This document shows, piece after piece, positions 31,075 through 39,572 of a stretch of 64,000 nucleotides of DNA; position 1 is the stretch's first letter; each line of letters starts with the position of its first letter. The notes under the pieces were generated by a model that had not been told where the DNA came from, made no database searches, and was given only the letters and a program-made list of their open reading frames with translations. The stretch covers positions 1 to 64,000 of the forward strand of contig NZ_FWZT01000007.1 in NCBI RefSeq assembly GCF_900177345.1, written 5' to 3'. The translations under genes and the position numbers were made by a program. The DNA is from Pseudobacteriovorax antillogorgiicola. Lineage in GTDB: Bacteria; Bdellovibrionota_B; Oligoflexia; Oligoflexales; Oligoflexaceae.

Positions 31075-31722
31075 ATGCTAAAAAACATTCGATTCCCATT
31101 TCTTTCCACTCGTATTGGTAAACTCATGTTCTTGGCTCTGACTCTAGTCTTTTTAGGCTCTGTGGGTCTCGACCAAGTTTCTAAACGGCACGCTCACGGC
31201 ACGCTTCTGACTTGGGAGCACGAGACCAATAAAAGGCAGTTTCGAACCGATTCTTACCATGTCTTTACCCTTGGTGAAGTTCGGACGGAAGATAACCAGC
31301 GCGGGGAGTATTTTCGATTTAAGTTTCAGTACCAGAGGAACACAGGGGCTGCCTTCAGCATGCTTGCAGATCTTGATGATACCTATCGCGTGCCGTTTTT
31401 CTATGCCGTAACGCTGATTGCGATCTTCTTTGTATCTTATTACCTTAAAACCCTGCCACTAAATTACCATGTGACGCGGCTCGGACTTGTCCTAATACTT
31501 TCTGGCGCGATTGGCAACTTTTTGGATCGTGTGGTATTTGGATACGTCATCGATTTTTTAGATGTTGATTGGAACCTGTTTGGTTGGCATCACGATTTTG
31601 CGGTGTTCAACATTGCTGACGTAGCGATCAACCTCGGGATCATCTGTTTCATCATTGAGTCGCTACTTCGAAAGAAGCCAGTCGAAGTGACACTCCAGGG
31701 CGAGTTGATTGCGTCAAAGTAG
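31075..31722 (+). CDS. lspA: Signal peptidase II (prolipoprotein peptidase)
   Basis: A 215-residue inner-membrane aspartic protease that removes lipoprotein signal peptides. Conserved elements are GLDQVSK (Asp33), QRNTGAAFS (Asn89), GAIGNFLDR with catalytic-site Asp151, and FNIADVAIN with Asp182. Four membrane helices are evident. It is about 50 residues longer than E. coli LspA. Some 25 extra residues lie in the first periplasmic loop between Asp33 and Asn89, with the rest at the two ends. The many lipoproteins in this window are plausible substrates. Confidence 0.93.
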   Translation: MLKNIRFPFLSTRIGKLMFLALTLVFLGSVGLDQVSKRHAHGTLLTWEHETNKRQFRTDSYHVFTLGEVRTEDNQRGEYFRFKFQYQRNTGAAFSMLADLDDTYRVPFFYAVTLIAIFFVSYYLKTLPLNYHVTRLGLVLILSGAIGNFLDRVVFGYVIDFLDVDWNLFGWHHDFAVFNIADVAINLGIICFIIESLLRKKPVEVTLQGELIASK

Positions 31723-32159
31723 GTTGGTAAAAGAGACTAGAGAGCCGGTCAAAATTTTGTGAAAATTGGCTCTCAAATTCCGTAAAGTCTCTCAAAACCC
31801 GCATGATTACTGCTCTACACCTCACTAAATCGTAGGATCTGATTTTGCAAAAATGACGCGCAAGTCTGATTTATCGATTGACTAAATTATAAATATATTC
31901 AATAAACTTTTAAAAATAGGCTGGCTGAATGGCCAAAGTGGTATTGGGCTTATTTGTACTAAACTTAGACCCTATGCCAAAAGCGACGGTTTGGAAGTGT
32001 TTTGTTTTTCGTGTCAGTGCCCCAGATCAATTCTTTGCCAACGTGTTCAGATCAGCTTAGAACCTTAAGACTTATTTCTGATGACTTGCTATGTAGTTTC
32101 GATTATATAGCTAAGTCAATCTGATATCTCTAATTTTGCATCTTATAGGGTTAGCGACT
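31723..32159. other. Intergenic region upstream of the TonB2-type operon
   Basis: About 435 bp. A hairpin at 31740-31774 (GAGAGCC with GGCTCTC, plus inner AATT pairing) could terminate lspA, although no T-run follows. The middle is AT-rich around 31870-31920 and contains TTGACT, but no convincing -10 at the right distance. No Fur-box could be identified with confidence. Confidence 0.4.
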
Positions 32160-32939
32160 ATGGCTCACAAGCTTTCACAAAAGGTTACTCGGTACTGCTT
32201 ACCGGCAGTGCTTGGTTTATCCCTGACGCAGGCATCCTTCGGGGATGCAGTAAAAAAGTCTGTTGATGTGCAAACAACAACAGTGGCTCAGAACAAAACC
32301 TCTCAGAAGAACATCGATGGGATGGCAGATAAGACATCCCGCCTCCTTGACGAGTACCGACTGGTTGTCAGCGAAACAGAGAGCCTTCGGACTTACAACG
32401 ACCAGCTTGAAAAACTCATCAAATCGCAAAATGAAGAAGTCGGTTCGATCCAGAAGCAGATCGACAGCATCGAGGTAACGAACAAAGAAGTCGTACCATT
32501 GATGATCAAGATGATCGATGGATTAGAGCAGTTTGTGGAACTGGATGTTCCATTCCTCATGGAAGAGCGAAAGAATCGGATTCAAACACTTCGCGAGATG
32601 ATGGATCGTGCTGACGTTTCGACATCTGAAAAGTACCGTCGTGTTTTAGAAGCTTACCAGGTTGAGAATGAGTATGGTCGTTCTATCGAGGCGTACTCAG
32701 CGACAGTAGATGTGGACGGTGAGAAGAAAACTGTGGACTTTTTGCGCATTGGTCGCGTTGTCCTAATCTATCAGACGCTTGATGGCAAAACAGCAATGAT
32801 CTGGAACAAGACCAACCGTAAATGGGAAGAGCTTGGTAGCCAGTACGCGTCATCTATCAAGCAGGGCCTTAAGATTGCTAAGAAGCAGTCAGCACCTGAC
32901 TTGTTGACCTTACCCGTTCCCGCTCCGGAGGCAAACTAA
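32160..32939 (+). CDS. DUF3450 periplasmic coiled-coil protein (TonB2-system component)
   Basis: A 259-residue precursor. A signal peptide (about 1-27) precedes a coiled coil (residues 45-115, ESLRTYNDQLEKLIKSQNEE) and a globular part with YRRVLEAYQVENEYGRSIEAY and RIGRVVLIYQTLDGKTAMIW, characteristic of DUF3450. It heads a six-gene operon. In marine gamma-proteobacteria such genes are found next to TonB2-type exbB/exbD, so a role in energising outer-membrane transport is inferred. ATG at 32160 is preferred; an upstream in-frame start at 32136 lacks support. Confidence 0.8.
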   Translation: MAHKLSQKVTRYCLPAVLGLSLTQASFGDAVKKSVDVQTTTVAQNKTSQKNIDGMADKTSRLLDEYRLVVSETESLRTYNDQLEKLIKSQNEEVGSIQKQIDSIEVTNKEVVPLMIKMIDGLEQFVELDVPFLMEERKNRIQTLREMMDRADVSTSEKYRRVLEAYQVENEYGRSIEAYSATVDVDGEKKTVDFLRIGRVVLIYQTLDGKTAMIWNKTNRKWEELGSQYASSIKQGLKIAKKQSAPDLLTLPVPAPEAN

Positions 32940-34309
32940 TGACATTCTTTAAATCAAAAGTAGTTCCTTTTGCAGCCGTACTAGGGCTGGCATTGAGTAG
33001 CGCTAGCTTGACTGCTAATGCGCAGGCAAACTCTCTCGATCAGTTGCTTGAGCAGGTGAAGCGAGACAAAGCGAAAGACAATAAGATAAACAAAGAGCGT
33101 GAAGCAAAATTCTTAGCAAATAAGAACGAGCAACAGGCGATTCTCAACAAGGCCAAGGCTGAGTTGGCGGCTCAAAAAGCTCGGGGTGAAACTCTTAAAA
33201 CTCAGTTTGACTCCAACGAAAAGCAACTTTCTGAGCTTGAAACCAAGCTAAAGATGACAATGGGAACTTTGGGCGAGCTATTTGGCGTCGTTCGTCAAGT
33301 TGCCGGAGATGCCAAGGGAAGCTTTGAAACCTCTCTAGTAACTGCTGAGAATCCTGGCCGTACAGCTTTCGTCGATGATCTTTCTCGTCGTAAATCACTG
33401 CCTGACAGCAGCGACTTGGCTCAGCTTTGGGTTGAGCTACTTACCGAGATGACAGAGTCTGGTAAGGTTTCTACTTTCAAAGGTCAGGTGACTCTTGTGG
33501 ACGGCACTAAGGCTGAGCAAGAAGTGACCCGTATCGGTGTTTTCAACCTAGTATCTCAGGGCAAGTACCTTCGCTATGATGACACAGTTGATGAGATGAT
33601 CGAACTTGGTCGTCAGCCTGCATCACGATTCCTTTCTCAAATTAAGGATTTCGAAAGTGCTGGCCCTGGTGAGCTTAGCGCTTTAGGAATTGACCCATCA
33701 CGAGGCTCTATCCTGAGCGCCCTTGTTCAGGCACCAAGCCTTTGGGAGAGATTTCAGCAGGGTGGTATCGTCGGTTGGGTTATCGCATCCGTGCTCTTTG
33801 TGGGCTTGATCCTCACTGGTGAGCGTATGTTCTACCTCACAAAAGTTGGGCGTCAGATCAAAGATCAGTTGTCATCACGATCTTTCGACAAGAGCAACCC
33901 TCTGGGTTTGATCTTTGCAACTTACGAAGAAAATAAAGACAAAGATATTGAGAGTCTTGAGCTAAAGCTCGATGAGGCAATCATCAAAGGAACGTCTTCC
34001 GTAGAGAAGGGCTTAGGCACGATTAAGATCCTTGCTTCGGTAGCACCGCTTCTTGGTCTTCTTGGTACGGTTACTGGTATGATTGGCACGTTCCAATCCA
34101 TGATGCTCTTCGGTACCGGAGATCCGAAAGTTATGGCCGGTGGTATTTCACAGGCACTTGTAACGACGGTTCTAGGTCTTGTTGCTGCAATTCCACTTAT
34201 TCTTCTCCACAGCTTCGTATCGGGCCGCAGTAAAGCAGTTCTTTCTGTTCTAGAAGAGCAGAGTGCTGGCTTGATGGCCTCTCGCGTGGAAGAGGAGGGT
34301 AAAGCGTGA
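32939..34309 (+). CDS. MotA/TolQ/ExbB proton channel protein with periplasmic extension (TtpC-like)
   Basis: A 456-residue inner-membrane protein. The signal peptide (1-30) is followed by a coiled coil (about 33-130) and a globular stretch to about 265. A MotA/TolQ/ExbB domain follows with three membrane helices, including LGTIKILASVAPLLGLLGTV. This matches TtpC, the extra ExbB-like component of Vibrio TonB2 systems. It starts in the TAATG overlap with the DUF3450 gene and overlaps the next exbB by 4 nt. Confidence 0.87.
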   Translation: MTFFKSKVVPFAAVLGLALSSASLTANAQANSLDQLLEQVKRDKAKDNKINKEREAKFLANKNEQQAILNKAKAELAAQKARGETLKTQFDSNEKQLSELETKLKMTMGTLGELFGVVRQVAGDAKGSFETSLVTAENPGRTAFVDDLSRRKSLPDSSDLAQLWVELLTEMTESGKVSTFKGQVTLVDGTKAEQEVTRIGVFNLVSQGKYLRYDDTVDEMIELGRQPASRFLSQIKDFESAGPGELSALGIDPSRGSILSALVQAPSLWERFQQGGIVGWVIASVLFVGLILTGERMFYLTKVGRQIKDQLSSRSFDKSNPLGLIFATYEENKDKDIESLELKLDEAIIKGTSSVEKGLGTIKILASVAPLLGLLGTVTGMIGTFQSMMLFGTGDPKVMAGGISQALVTTVLGLVAAIPLILLHSFVSGRSKAVLSVLEEQSAGLMASRVEEEGKA

Positions 34310-34830
34310 TCTTCCTTTTCGAAACATGGGAAGTGATTCGCGACTTTTTAGAGACTGGTGGCCAGGTCTTGCTAGTGATTGCTTTGGCGACCCTTGTTCT
34401 GTGGACCTTGATTCTTGAGAAGTACTATTACTTCTTTAGGGTTTACCCTGCAGAAGCCAAAGGGGTTGTTGGCAAGTGGCAGGCACGCAAGGACAAGTCG
34501 TCCTGGGCTGCCCACCGGATTCGAGAAGCCTTAATCTCCGATGTTGGGACACGTCTCGACAAGTCGGTTGGCTTAATTAAAACCATGGTAGCTATCTGTC
34601 CTTTGCTCGGCTTGATGGGAACGGTGACCGGTATGATCAGCGTTTTTGAAATCATGGGCTACACAGGAACGAGCAACGCTCGCTTGATGGCATCTGGTAT
34701 CTCGATGGCGACCATCCCCACCATGGCGGGAATGGTGGCATCTCTATCAGGTCTCTACTTTGGATCACGACTAGAAAGTAAGGCAAAGAAGGCAAGGGAT
34801 GAGCTTGCAGACCAGCTCCCCTATAATTGA
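34306..34830 (+). CDS. exbB: ExbB-type proton channel protein
   Basis: A 174-residue three-helix MotA/TolQ/ExbB protein. The helix VLLVIALATLVLWTLILEKY comes first, and the conserved channel segment is KTMVAICPLLGLMGTVTGMI. It lacks the periplasmic extension of its upstream neighbour. With ExbD it should convert proton motive force into motion of TonB. It overlaps the preceding gene (ATGA-like, 4 nt) and abuts exbD. Confidence 0.9.
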   Translation: MIFLFETWEVIRDFLETGGQVLLVIALATLVLWTLILEKYYYFFRVYPAEAKGVVGKWQARKDKSSWAAHRIREALISDVGTRLDKSVGLIKTMVAICPLLGLMGTVTGMISVFEIMGYTGTSNARLMASGISMATIPTMAGMVASLSGLYFGSRLESKAKKARDELADQLPYN

Positions 34831-34841
34831 AAGGTTCTAAT

Positions 34842-35249
34842 ATGAGAGCACGTTTTAGAAGAAATGCAGAAGAAGAAGCTGGTATCGATATGACGCCGAT
34901 GCTAGACATCGTCTTCATCATGCTGATTTTCTTTATCGTTACCACCTCATTCGTCAAAGAGTCGGGGATCGATGTCAATCGTCCTTCAGCAGCTACAGCG
35001 ACGAAGAAAGAGCGAGCTAATATTTTGATCGCGATTTCGGATGCAGGTGAAATATGGATTCAAAAAAGACGCGTTGATGTGCGATCTGTTCGCGCCAACG
35101 TTGAGAAACTACACGCGGAAAACCCTGAAGGGTCCGTTGTGATTCAATCAGACAAGGGAGCCAAGACCGGTACGTTGATCCAGGTGATGGACCAAGTTCG
35201 GTTGGCAGGTGTAACCGCCGTATCCATTGCTGCTAAGCCACAGGAATAA
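34842..35249 (+). CDS. exbD: ExbD/TolR biopolymer transport protein
   Basis: A 135-residue protein with a short cytoplasmic N-terminus, one membrane helix with the essential aspartate (IDMTPMLDIVFIMLIFFIVT), and a periplasmic domain (IQSDKGAKTGTLIQVMDQVR). ATG at 34842 has AAAGG seven bases upstream; the frame also opens at a TTG overlapping the exbB stop. Confidence 0.92.
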   Translation: MRARFRRNAEEEAGIDMTPMLDIVFIMLIFFIVTTSFVKESGIDVNRPSAATATKKERANILIAISDAGEIWIQKRRVDVRSVRANVEKLHAENPEGSVVIQSDKGAKTGTLIQVMDQVRLAGVTAVSIAAKPQE

Positions 35250-35252
35250 TCT

Positions 35253-35879
35253 ATGCGTTATCTGGTTGCTTTAGGTGCAGGTGGACTCGTTACCTTGGGA
35301 CTGTTCTACTTCATGTCCGTTCTGATTTCTCAGGGTAAGAAGAAGCCTGTCGAAAACGATCTCGGCCCTGTGGTGGAATTCATCCGGGTCAAGCGAGATC
35401 AAGAAACGAAAACAAGAAGTCGTGAACTTCCGAAGAAGCCGCCTCCTCCCAAGGCTGCGCCTTCGAAACCAAAGATGCAGGTTGCTGAAAACGATCAGCC
35501 TCAGGCCGAACAGCTAGATATGCCCCAACCTAAAATTGCCAACGGCTTGAAAGGTGGCATGGGTCCTTATCTGGGCGGTGGTGGCGGCGGAGGGAACTCC
35601 GATGGTGAGGTAATGCCCATTGTGCGTATTGCTCCCCAGATGCCACGTAAGGCACGGATGAGAGGTATAGAAGGCTACGTTGTTGCCTCGTTTACAGTGA
35701 CAAAATCAGGCTCTGTCTCGGATGTTAAGATTGTGGAAGCTAAACCTCCCAGGATTTTCAACCGAGAAGCCAAACGTGCTATCTTGAAATGGAAGTACAA
35801 ACCCCAGATAGTCGATGGCAAGGCGGTAGAAATTCCCCAAACCATCCGACTTGACTTTAAGCTGGAGGGAGAGGAATGA
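35253..35879 (+). CDS. tonB: TonB family energy transducer
   Basis: A 208-residue protein with an N-terminal membrane anchor (LVALGAGGLVTLGLFYFMSV), a Pro/Lys-rich spacer (PKKPPPPKAAPSKPK), a Gly-rich stretch (YLGGGGGGGNSDG), and a C-terminal TonB domain. The domain shows PQMPRKARMRGIEGYVVASF, then FNREAKRAILKWKYKPQI. It spans the periplasm and would push on TonB-dependent receptors. It begins 3 nt after exbD and overlaps the TPR gene by 4 nt. Confidence 0.9.
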   Translation: MRYLVALGAGGLVTLGLFYFMSVLISQGKKKPVENDLGPVVEFIRVKRDQETKTRSRELPKKPPPPKAAPSKPKMQVAENDQPQAEQLDMPQPKIANGLKGGMGPYLGGGGGGGNSDGEVMPIVRIAPQMPRKARMRGIEGYVVASFTVTKSGSVSDVKIVEAKPPRIFNREAKRAILKWKYKPQIVDGKAVEIPQTIRLDFKLEGEE

Positions 35880-37135
35880 GACCAATTTGGACCATCCTGA
35901 TGGCTCTGCAGTTGTTCGCTGTCCCGTCTCTAGCCACTGGTAAAACTGTGCAAGAGGTGGTGAATCGTAAGCCGCAGACCATTGAAGGCGGCCGATCGGG
36001 AACCATTAGAGAGCGCTCGTTGAAGCGTCTAACTAAGGCCCAGCAACTGATGTCCACGGAGAAGTACGATGCTGCCCTTGAAATTCTTCAAGGTCTTGAG
36101 AAGTCGCTAAGTGGCAACAAGTTTGGTTTAGCTCAGGTCTACCAAACCAGCGGTTACGTTTACGCTCAGTCAGATCGCTTTGCTAAGGCATCGGAATACT
36201 TTCGTAAGACCATCGAACTCAATTCTTTACCAAAAACCCCTACCCTGAATACCATGTATTCATTGGCTCAGGTCTTGGTAGCAGAAGAGCGCTACATCGA
36301 TGCAGTACCTTATATTCAAGACTATCTCTTTAATAAGGAGCCGCAGAGAGCCGAAGCTTTCTTTTTCTATGGTCAGGTCTTAGCGCAGCTAAAGCAGATG
36401 AGAATGGCTGCTGTACAGGTGGAGAAAGCTCTAAAGCTGACGGATTCGCCTAAGGAAAGTTGGTTGCGTTTGCTCGTGGCACTTTATTTTGAGCAAAAGC
36501 TCTACAGTAAGGCTGCGGTGATCTTAGAAAAGCTAGTTAACATCAAGCCCGATAAGAATCAGTACTGGAAGCAGCTATCGAGTGTTTATATCGCGATGAA
36601 CCAGGATAGTAAGGCTCTTGCTGTTTTGGAAGTGGCCTACAAGAACAAGGTTCTTACAGAAGAGAAAGACTTGCTGCAGCTAATCAGGTTATCCCTCTTT
36701 GAAGGGGTTCCTTACAAGGCTGGTGTCTATCTGCAAAAAGCTCTCGACGATGGTGCTGTTGCGAAGACTTCAAAGCATTTTGAACTCCTTGCTGAGTCAT
36801 GGATTCAAGCTCAAGAAGTTGATCGAGCGCTGACTGCCTTGGACAAAGCTGCTCCATTATCGAGCGATGGTAAGCTTTACGTTCGCCAGGGTCAGCTTTA
36901 TCTTGAGAAAGAGAAGTGGAAAGAATCTATTGCTGCTCTTAAGAAGGGTATCGAAAAGGGTGGCCTTAAAAAAGAAGGCTTGGCTTACGTTGCACTTGGT
37001 ATCGCTCATTACAACTCGGGCGCAACTCAGTCGGCCATCGAAAGCTTTCGAAAAGCCAAAGCCTTTCCTAAGTTTAAAAAGCAGGCTGCTGAGTGGATCA
37101 ACCACGTGAATACTGAGGTCGCCATCACTCACTAA
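35876..37135 (+). CDS. TPR-repeat protein of the TonB2-type operon
   Basis: A 419-residue exported protein with a signal peptide (about residues 1-21, ending SLATG) and eight or more tetratricopeptide repeats through residues 45-410 (for example AAVILEKLVNIKPDKNQYWK, AIESFRKAKAFPKFKKQA). Probably periplasmic. A TPR gene at the end of TonB2-type operons is a recurring arrangement, and it may scaffold the complex. A strong terminator follows 28 bp after the stop. Confidence 0.8.
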   Translation: MRPIWTILMALQLFAVPSLATGKTVQEVVNRKPQTIEGGRSGTIRERSLKRLTKAQQLMSTEKYDAALEILQGLEKSLSGNKFGLAQVYQTSGYVYAQSDRFAKASEYFRKTIELNSLPKTPTLNTMYSLAQVLVAEERYIDAVPYIQDYLFNKEPQRAEAFFFYGQVLAQLKQMRMAAVQVEKALKLTDSPKESWLRLLVALYFEQKLYSKAAVILEKLVNIKPDKNQYWKQLSSVYIAMNQDSKALAVLEVAYKNKVLTEEKDLLQLIRLSLFEGVPYKAGVYLQKALDDGAVAKTSKHFELLAESWIQAQEVDRALTALDKAAPLSSDGKLYVRQGQLYLEKEKWKESIAALKKGIEKGGLKKEGLAYVALGIAHYNSGATQSAIESFRKAKAFPKFKKQAAEWINHVNTEVAITH

Positions 37136-37162
37136 AAGATAGCTTCAAGTTTCAAACACAAT

Positions 37163-37197
37163 AAAAGCTAGGTTCAAAAAGAACCTAGCTTTTTTAT
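37163..37197 (+). terminator. Intrinsic terminator of the TonB2-type operon
   Basis: AAAAGCTAGGTTC (37163-37175) pairs with GAACCTAGCTTTT (37181-37193) around an AAAAA loop, and the T-run extends to 37195. The symmetry also makes it usable by the convergent apt gene. Confidence 0.93.
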
Positions 37198-37212
37198 TGC
37201 CCGTGTTGGCAT

Positions 37213-37725
37213 TTAGTAACTGATCAGCGTGTGGATCGAGTAGTCTCCCAGTGCCTCTTTGCCACCAAGAAACGATAGCTCAATGAGGAAGGCACAGGAA
37301 ACAACTTGTCCCCCGCAGGCTTCCACTAGCTTGGCCGTTGCTTTCATAGTGCCGCCGGTGGCGAGTAGGTCGTCTACAAGCAATACCTTTTGGTCTTTCT
37401 CAATAGCATCCTTGTGGATTTCCAGGCAGTCGGTGCCGTATTCTAGCTCGTAAGTTTCGCTGAATACCTCAGCTGGAAGCTTGCCTTTCTTGCGAATGGG
37501 GATAAAGCCGACACCAAGAGCTTGTGCCACACCGACTCCAAACATAAAGCCACGACTTTCTGTGCCGGCGACAAAATCGATCTTCTGATCCCGAAACGGT
37601 GCCGCTAGTTGATCAAAAGTAGCTTGCAAGGCAGCAGGGCTTTTTAAAAGGGGCGTGATGTCCTTAAAATTGATACCAGGCTTGGGGAAGTCTGGAATTT
37701 CTCGGATAAAGCTCTTGAGTTCCAT
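37213..37725 (-). CDS. apt: Adenine phosphoribosyltransferase
   Basis: A 170-residue purine salvage enzyme making AMP from adenine and PRPP. The PRPP-binding motif is VLLVDDLLATGGTMKA (about residues 114-129), preceded by FVAGTESRGFMFG. The N-terminal IREIPDFPKPGINFKDITPL is typical for Apt. It lies 5 nt downstream of rpsA on the same strand, so it may be co-transcribed with the ribosomal protein gene. Confidence 0.95.
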   Translation of the reverse strand: MELKSFIREIPDFPKPGINFKDITPLLKSPAALQATFDQLAAPFRDQKIDFVAGTESRGFMFGVGVAQALGVGFIPIRKKGKLPAEVFSETYELEYGTDCLEIHKDAIEKDQKVLLVDDLLATGGTMKATAKLVEACGGQVVSCAFLIELSFLGGKEALGDYSIHTLISY

Positions 37726-37730
37726 GTAGA

Positions 37731-39275
37731 TTATCCCTTCTTCTTCTCGTTTAGTTTAGCGGCCAATAAAGCTCCAAAAGTGCCTTGGTTTTGGCTGCTT
37801 TTCTCCTTTACCTGAGATTCTTGCTTGGCAAGGTAGTCTTGGTAAGAGGTATCAGGTTCTTCATCATCCTCGATATTGGGAAGAGACAAAAGGACTTTCT
37901 TCTCATCGGCATTGACGGAGCGAATCAGAACTTCGAGTTGCTTCGGCGGTGATGCTTGCTTGCGATAACTTTCACCGTAGGCTTTTTTCAAGGTAGCCAT
38001 AGGTAGAAGTCCAGTAACGCTGGTTTCGCCTAGCTCAAGAATGGCACCAAAGCCTTTGAGGCTAATAACCTGACCGGTCGTAGACTGACCTTCAATAAGA
38101 AGCTCCTTGGCTTTAACCCAAGGATCATCATCGACGTGCTTTAGGCTCAATGAGATTCTTTTGTTGGCCTCGTCGATGTTAAGCAAGCGGACGTTGACTT
38201 GATCGCCGACACTTACAATATCAGACGGGTGATGAACACGTTTTTCCCAGGACATCTCAGAGATATGGATCAACCCCTCAACTCCGGGCCTGATTTCCAC
38301 AAAAGCCCCGAAGGACTCAAGCTTGGTTACCTTGCCAGAGTAAGATGCGCCATCGCTTAGTTCCTCCCGAATGCTGCTCCAGGGGTCTTCCTCAACAGCT
38401 TTCATTGATAGGGAGATGCGTTTCTTATCGTTGACGGTTTCAATCTTAAGAACTTTAACTCTGACTTTGTCGCCCTTACCTAGGAAGTCACTTGCGCGAT
38501 TGATCCTTGAGTAACTCATTTCAGAGACATGCAGAAAGCCATCAAGGCCACCGAGGTCGATGAATGCGCCGTAATCACGCAGCTCCGCGACCGTACCATT
38601 CAAAATCAGATCCTCAGAAATTTGCTCTTCCAACTCTTGGATCTTCAGCTCCGCTTCGCGGCGAAGCAGTTTGGCTCGTGATACGACAATATTGCGACCA
38701 CCTTCTTCAATTTTCTCGATCAAAAACTTGTATTCGTTGCCGATGAACTCAGCTTTCGACTGAACGAATCGGGTGTCGATCTGTGAAACAGGGCAGAAGC
38801 AGCGCTTGCCAAGGACGGTAACTTCAAAACCACCCTTGTTCTCGCCTATTACCTTGCCTTGAACCGGCAGTTCATTTTCTTGAGCAAGGTAGAGATCGTC
38901 CAGACTCTGGCTAGATTGACTCATTGAGGTACTGAGGATGACTTCACCACCCTTGCGCGACACCACGTAAGCGGTGATCTTATCACCAGCTCTTGCTTGA
39001 AGGACTCCTTCATCGTCTAAAAGGTCCTGGCGATCGATGACACCTGTATGAAGAGGGTCGATCTCTACAAGGATCGACTCGGAAGCTTCATTAATAGCAG
39101 AAATAATTCCCGTAACTTGCCCGCCTACGCGAATGGACTGTCGTTCGAAGCTTCCATCAGCCTGAGCCAAAAGGTCAGCGAAGCTTTCCGAATCACCTTG
39201 GTCTGCGTTGGAAGACTTTTTTTTCTCTGATTCCAGTTCTTCGTCGTCTTCCCATTTTATTTCATCGTAACGCAT
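37731..39275 (-). CDS. rpsA: 30S ribosomal protein S1 (five S1 domains)
   Basis: A 514-residue protein with an acidic N-terminal 45 residues and five S1/OB domains at about 50-120, 132-200, 215-285, 300-370 and 385-455. Domains 3 and 4 carry the best motifs (YGAFIDLGGLDGFLHVSEMS, FGAFVEIRPGVEGLIHISEM). S1 brings mRNA to the 30S subunit. E. coli S1 has six domains, so one is missing or unrecognisable here. ATG at 39275 has AAGGA eight bases upstream, and an in-frame upstream start at 39335 is less likely. Confidence 0.88.
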   Translation of the reverse strand: MRYDEIKWEDDEELESEKKKSSNADQGDSESFADLLAQADGSFERQSIRVGGQVTGIISAINEASESILVEIDPLHTGVIDRQDLLDDEGVLQARAGDKITAYVVSRKGGEVILSTSMSQSSQSLDDLYLAQENELPVQGKVIGENKGGFEVTVLGKRCFCPVSQIDTRFVQSKAEFIGNEYKFLIEKIEEGGRNIVVSRAKLLRREAELKIQELEEQISEDLILNGTVAELRDYGAFIDLGGLDGFLHVSEMSYSRINRASDFLGKGDKVRVKVLKIETVNDKKRISLSMKAVEEDPWSSIREELSDGASYSGKVTKLESFGAFVEIRPGVEGLIHISEMSWEKRVHHPSDIVSVGDQVNVRLLNIDEANKRISLSLKHVDDDPWVKAKELLIEGQSTTGQVISLKGFGAILELGETSVTGLLPMATLKKAYGESYRKQASPPKQLEVLIRSVNADEKKVLLSLPNIEDDEEPDTSYQDYLAKQESQVKEKSSQNQGTFGALLAAKLNEKKKG

Positions 39276-39455
39276 CCTAGTTTTCCTTTTGTTTCGATTT
39301 AGGTCAGTAAGGCGGGGGATCTTACCTTGTTTCAAAGTTTTTTTCAGCTACTAAAACTACGAGCCACAGTTGGTGCTCTAGCTGTGGAAATCCTTTGTTT
39401 CGCCTTTGCTCGCAGGCGTTCCGTGGGCTCCTACGCCGAGCCTTTCTCATTAATA
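39276..39455 (-). promoter_or_regulatory. Hairpin-rich 5' leader of rpsA
   Basis: Reading toward rpsA, three possible hairpins occur in a row: GGCTC/GAGCC (39442-39426), CGCC/GGCG (39418-39401), and CCACAG/CTGTGG (39387-39364). They lie 90-170 nt before the start codon. Autogenous control through rpsA leader hairpins is known in gamma-proteobacteria; whether this leader does the same is inference. Confidence 0.4.
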
Positions 39456-39572
39456 AATATCGTTTATTCAGATTTTTTTGATTCGTTATGAAACTAATTT
39501 TCGATCATGTTAAATTATTAGAGTCCGGGACGTTCTTTGGTAGCAACACGACAAGGTATTGTGGGGTGTTTT

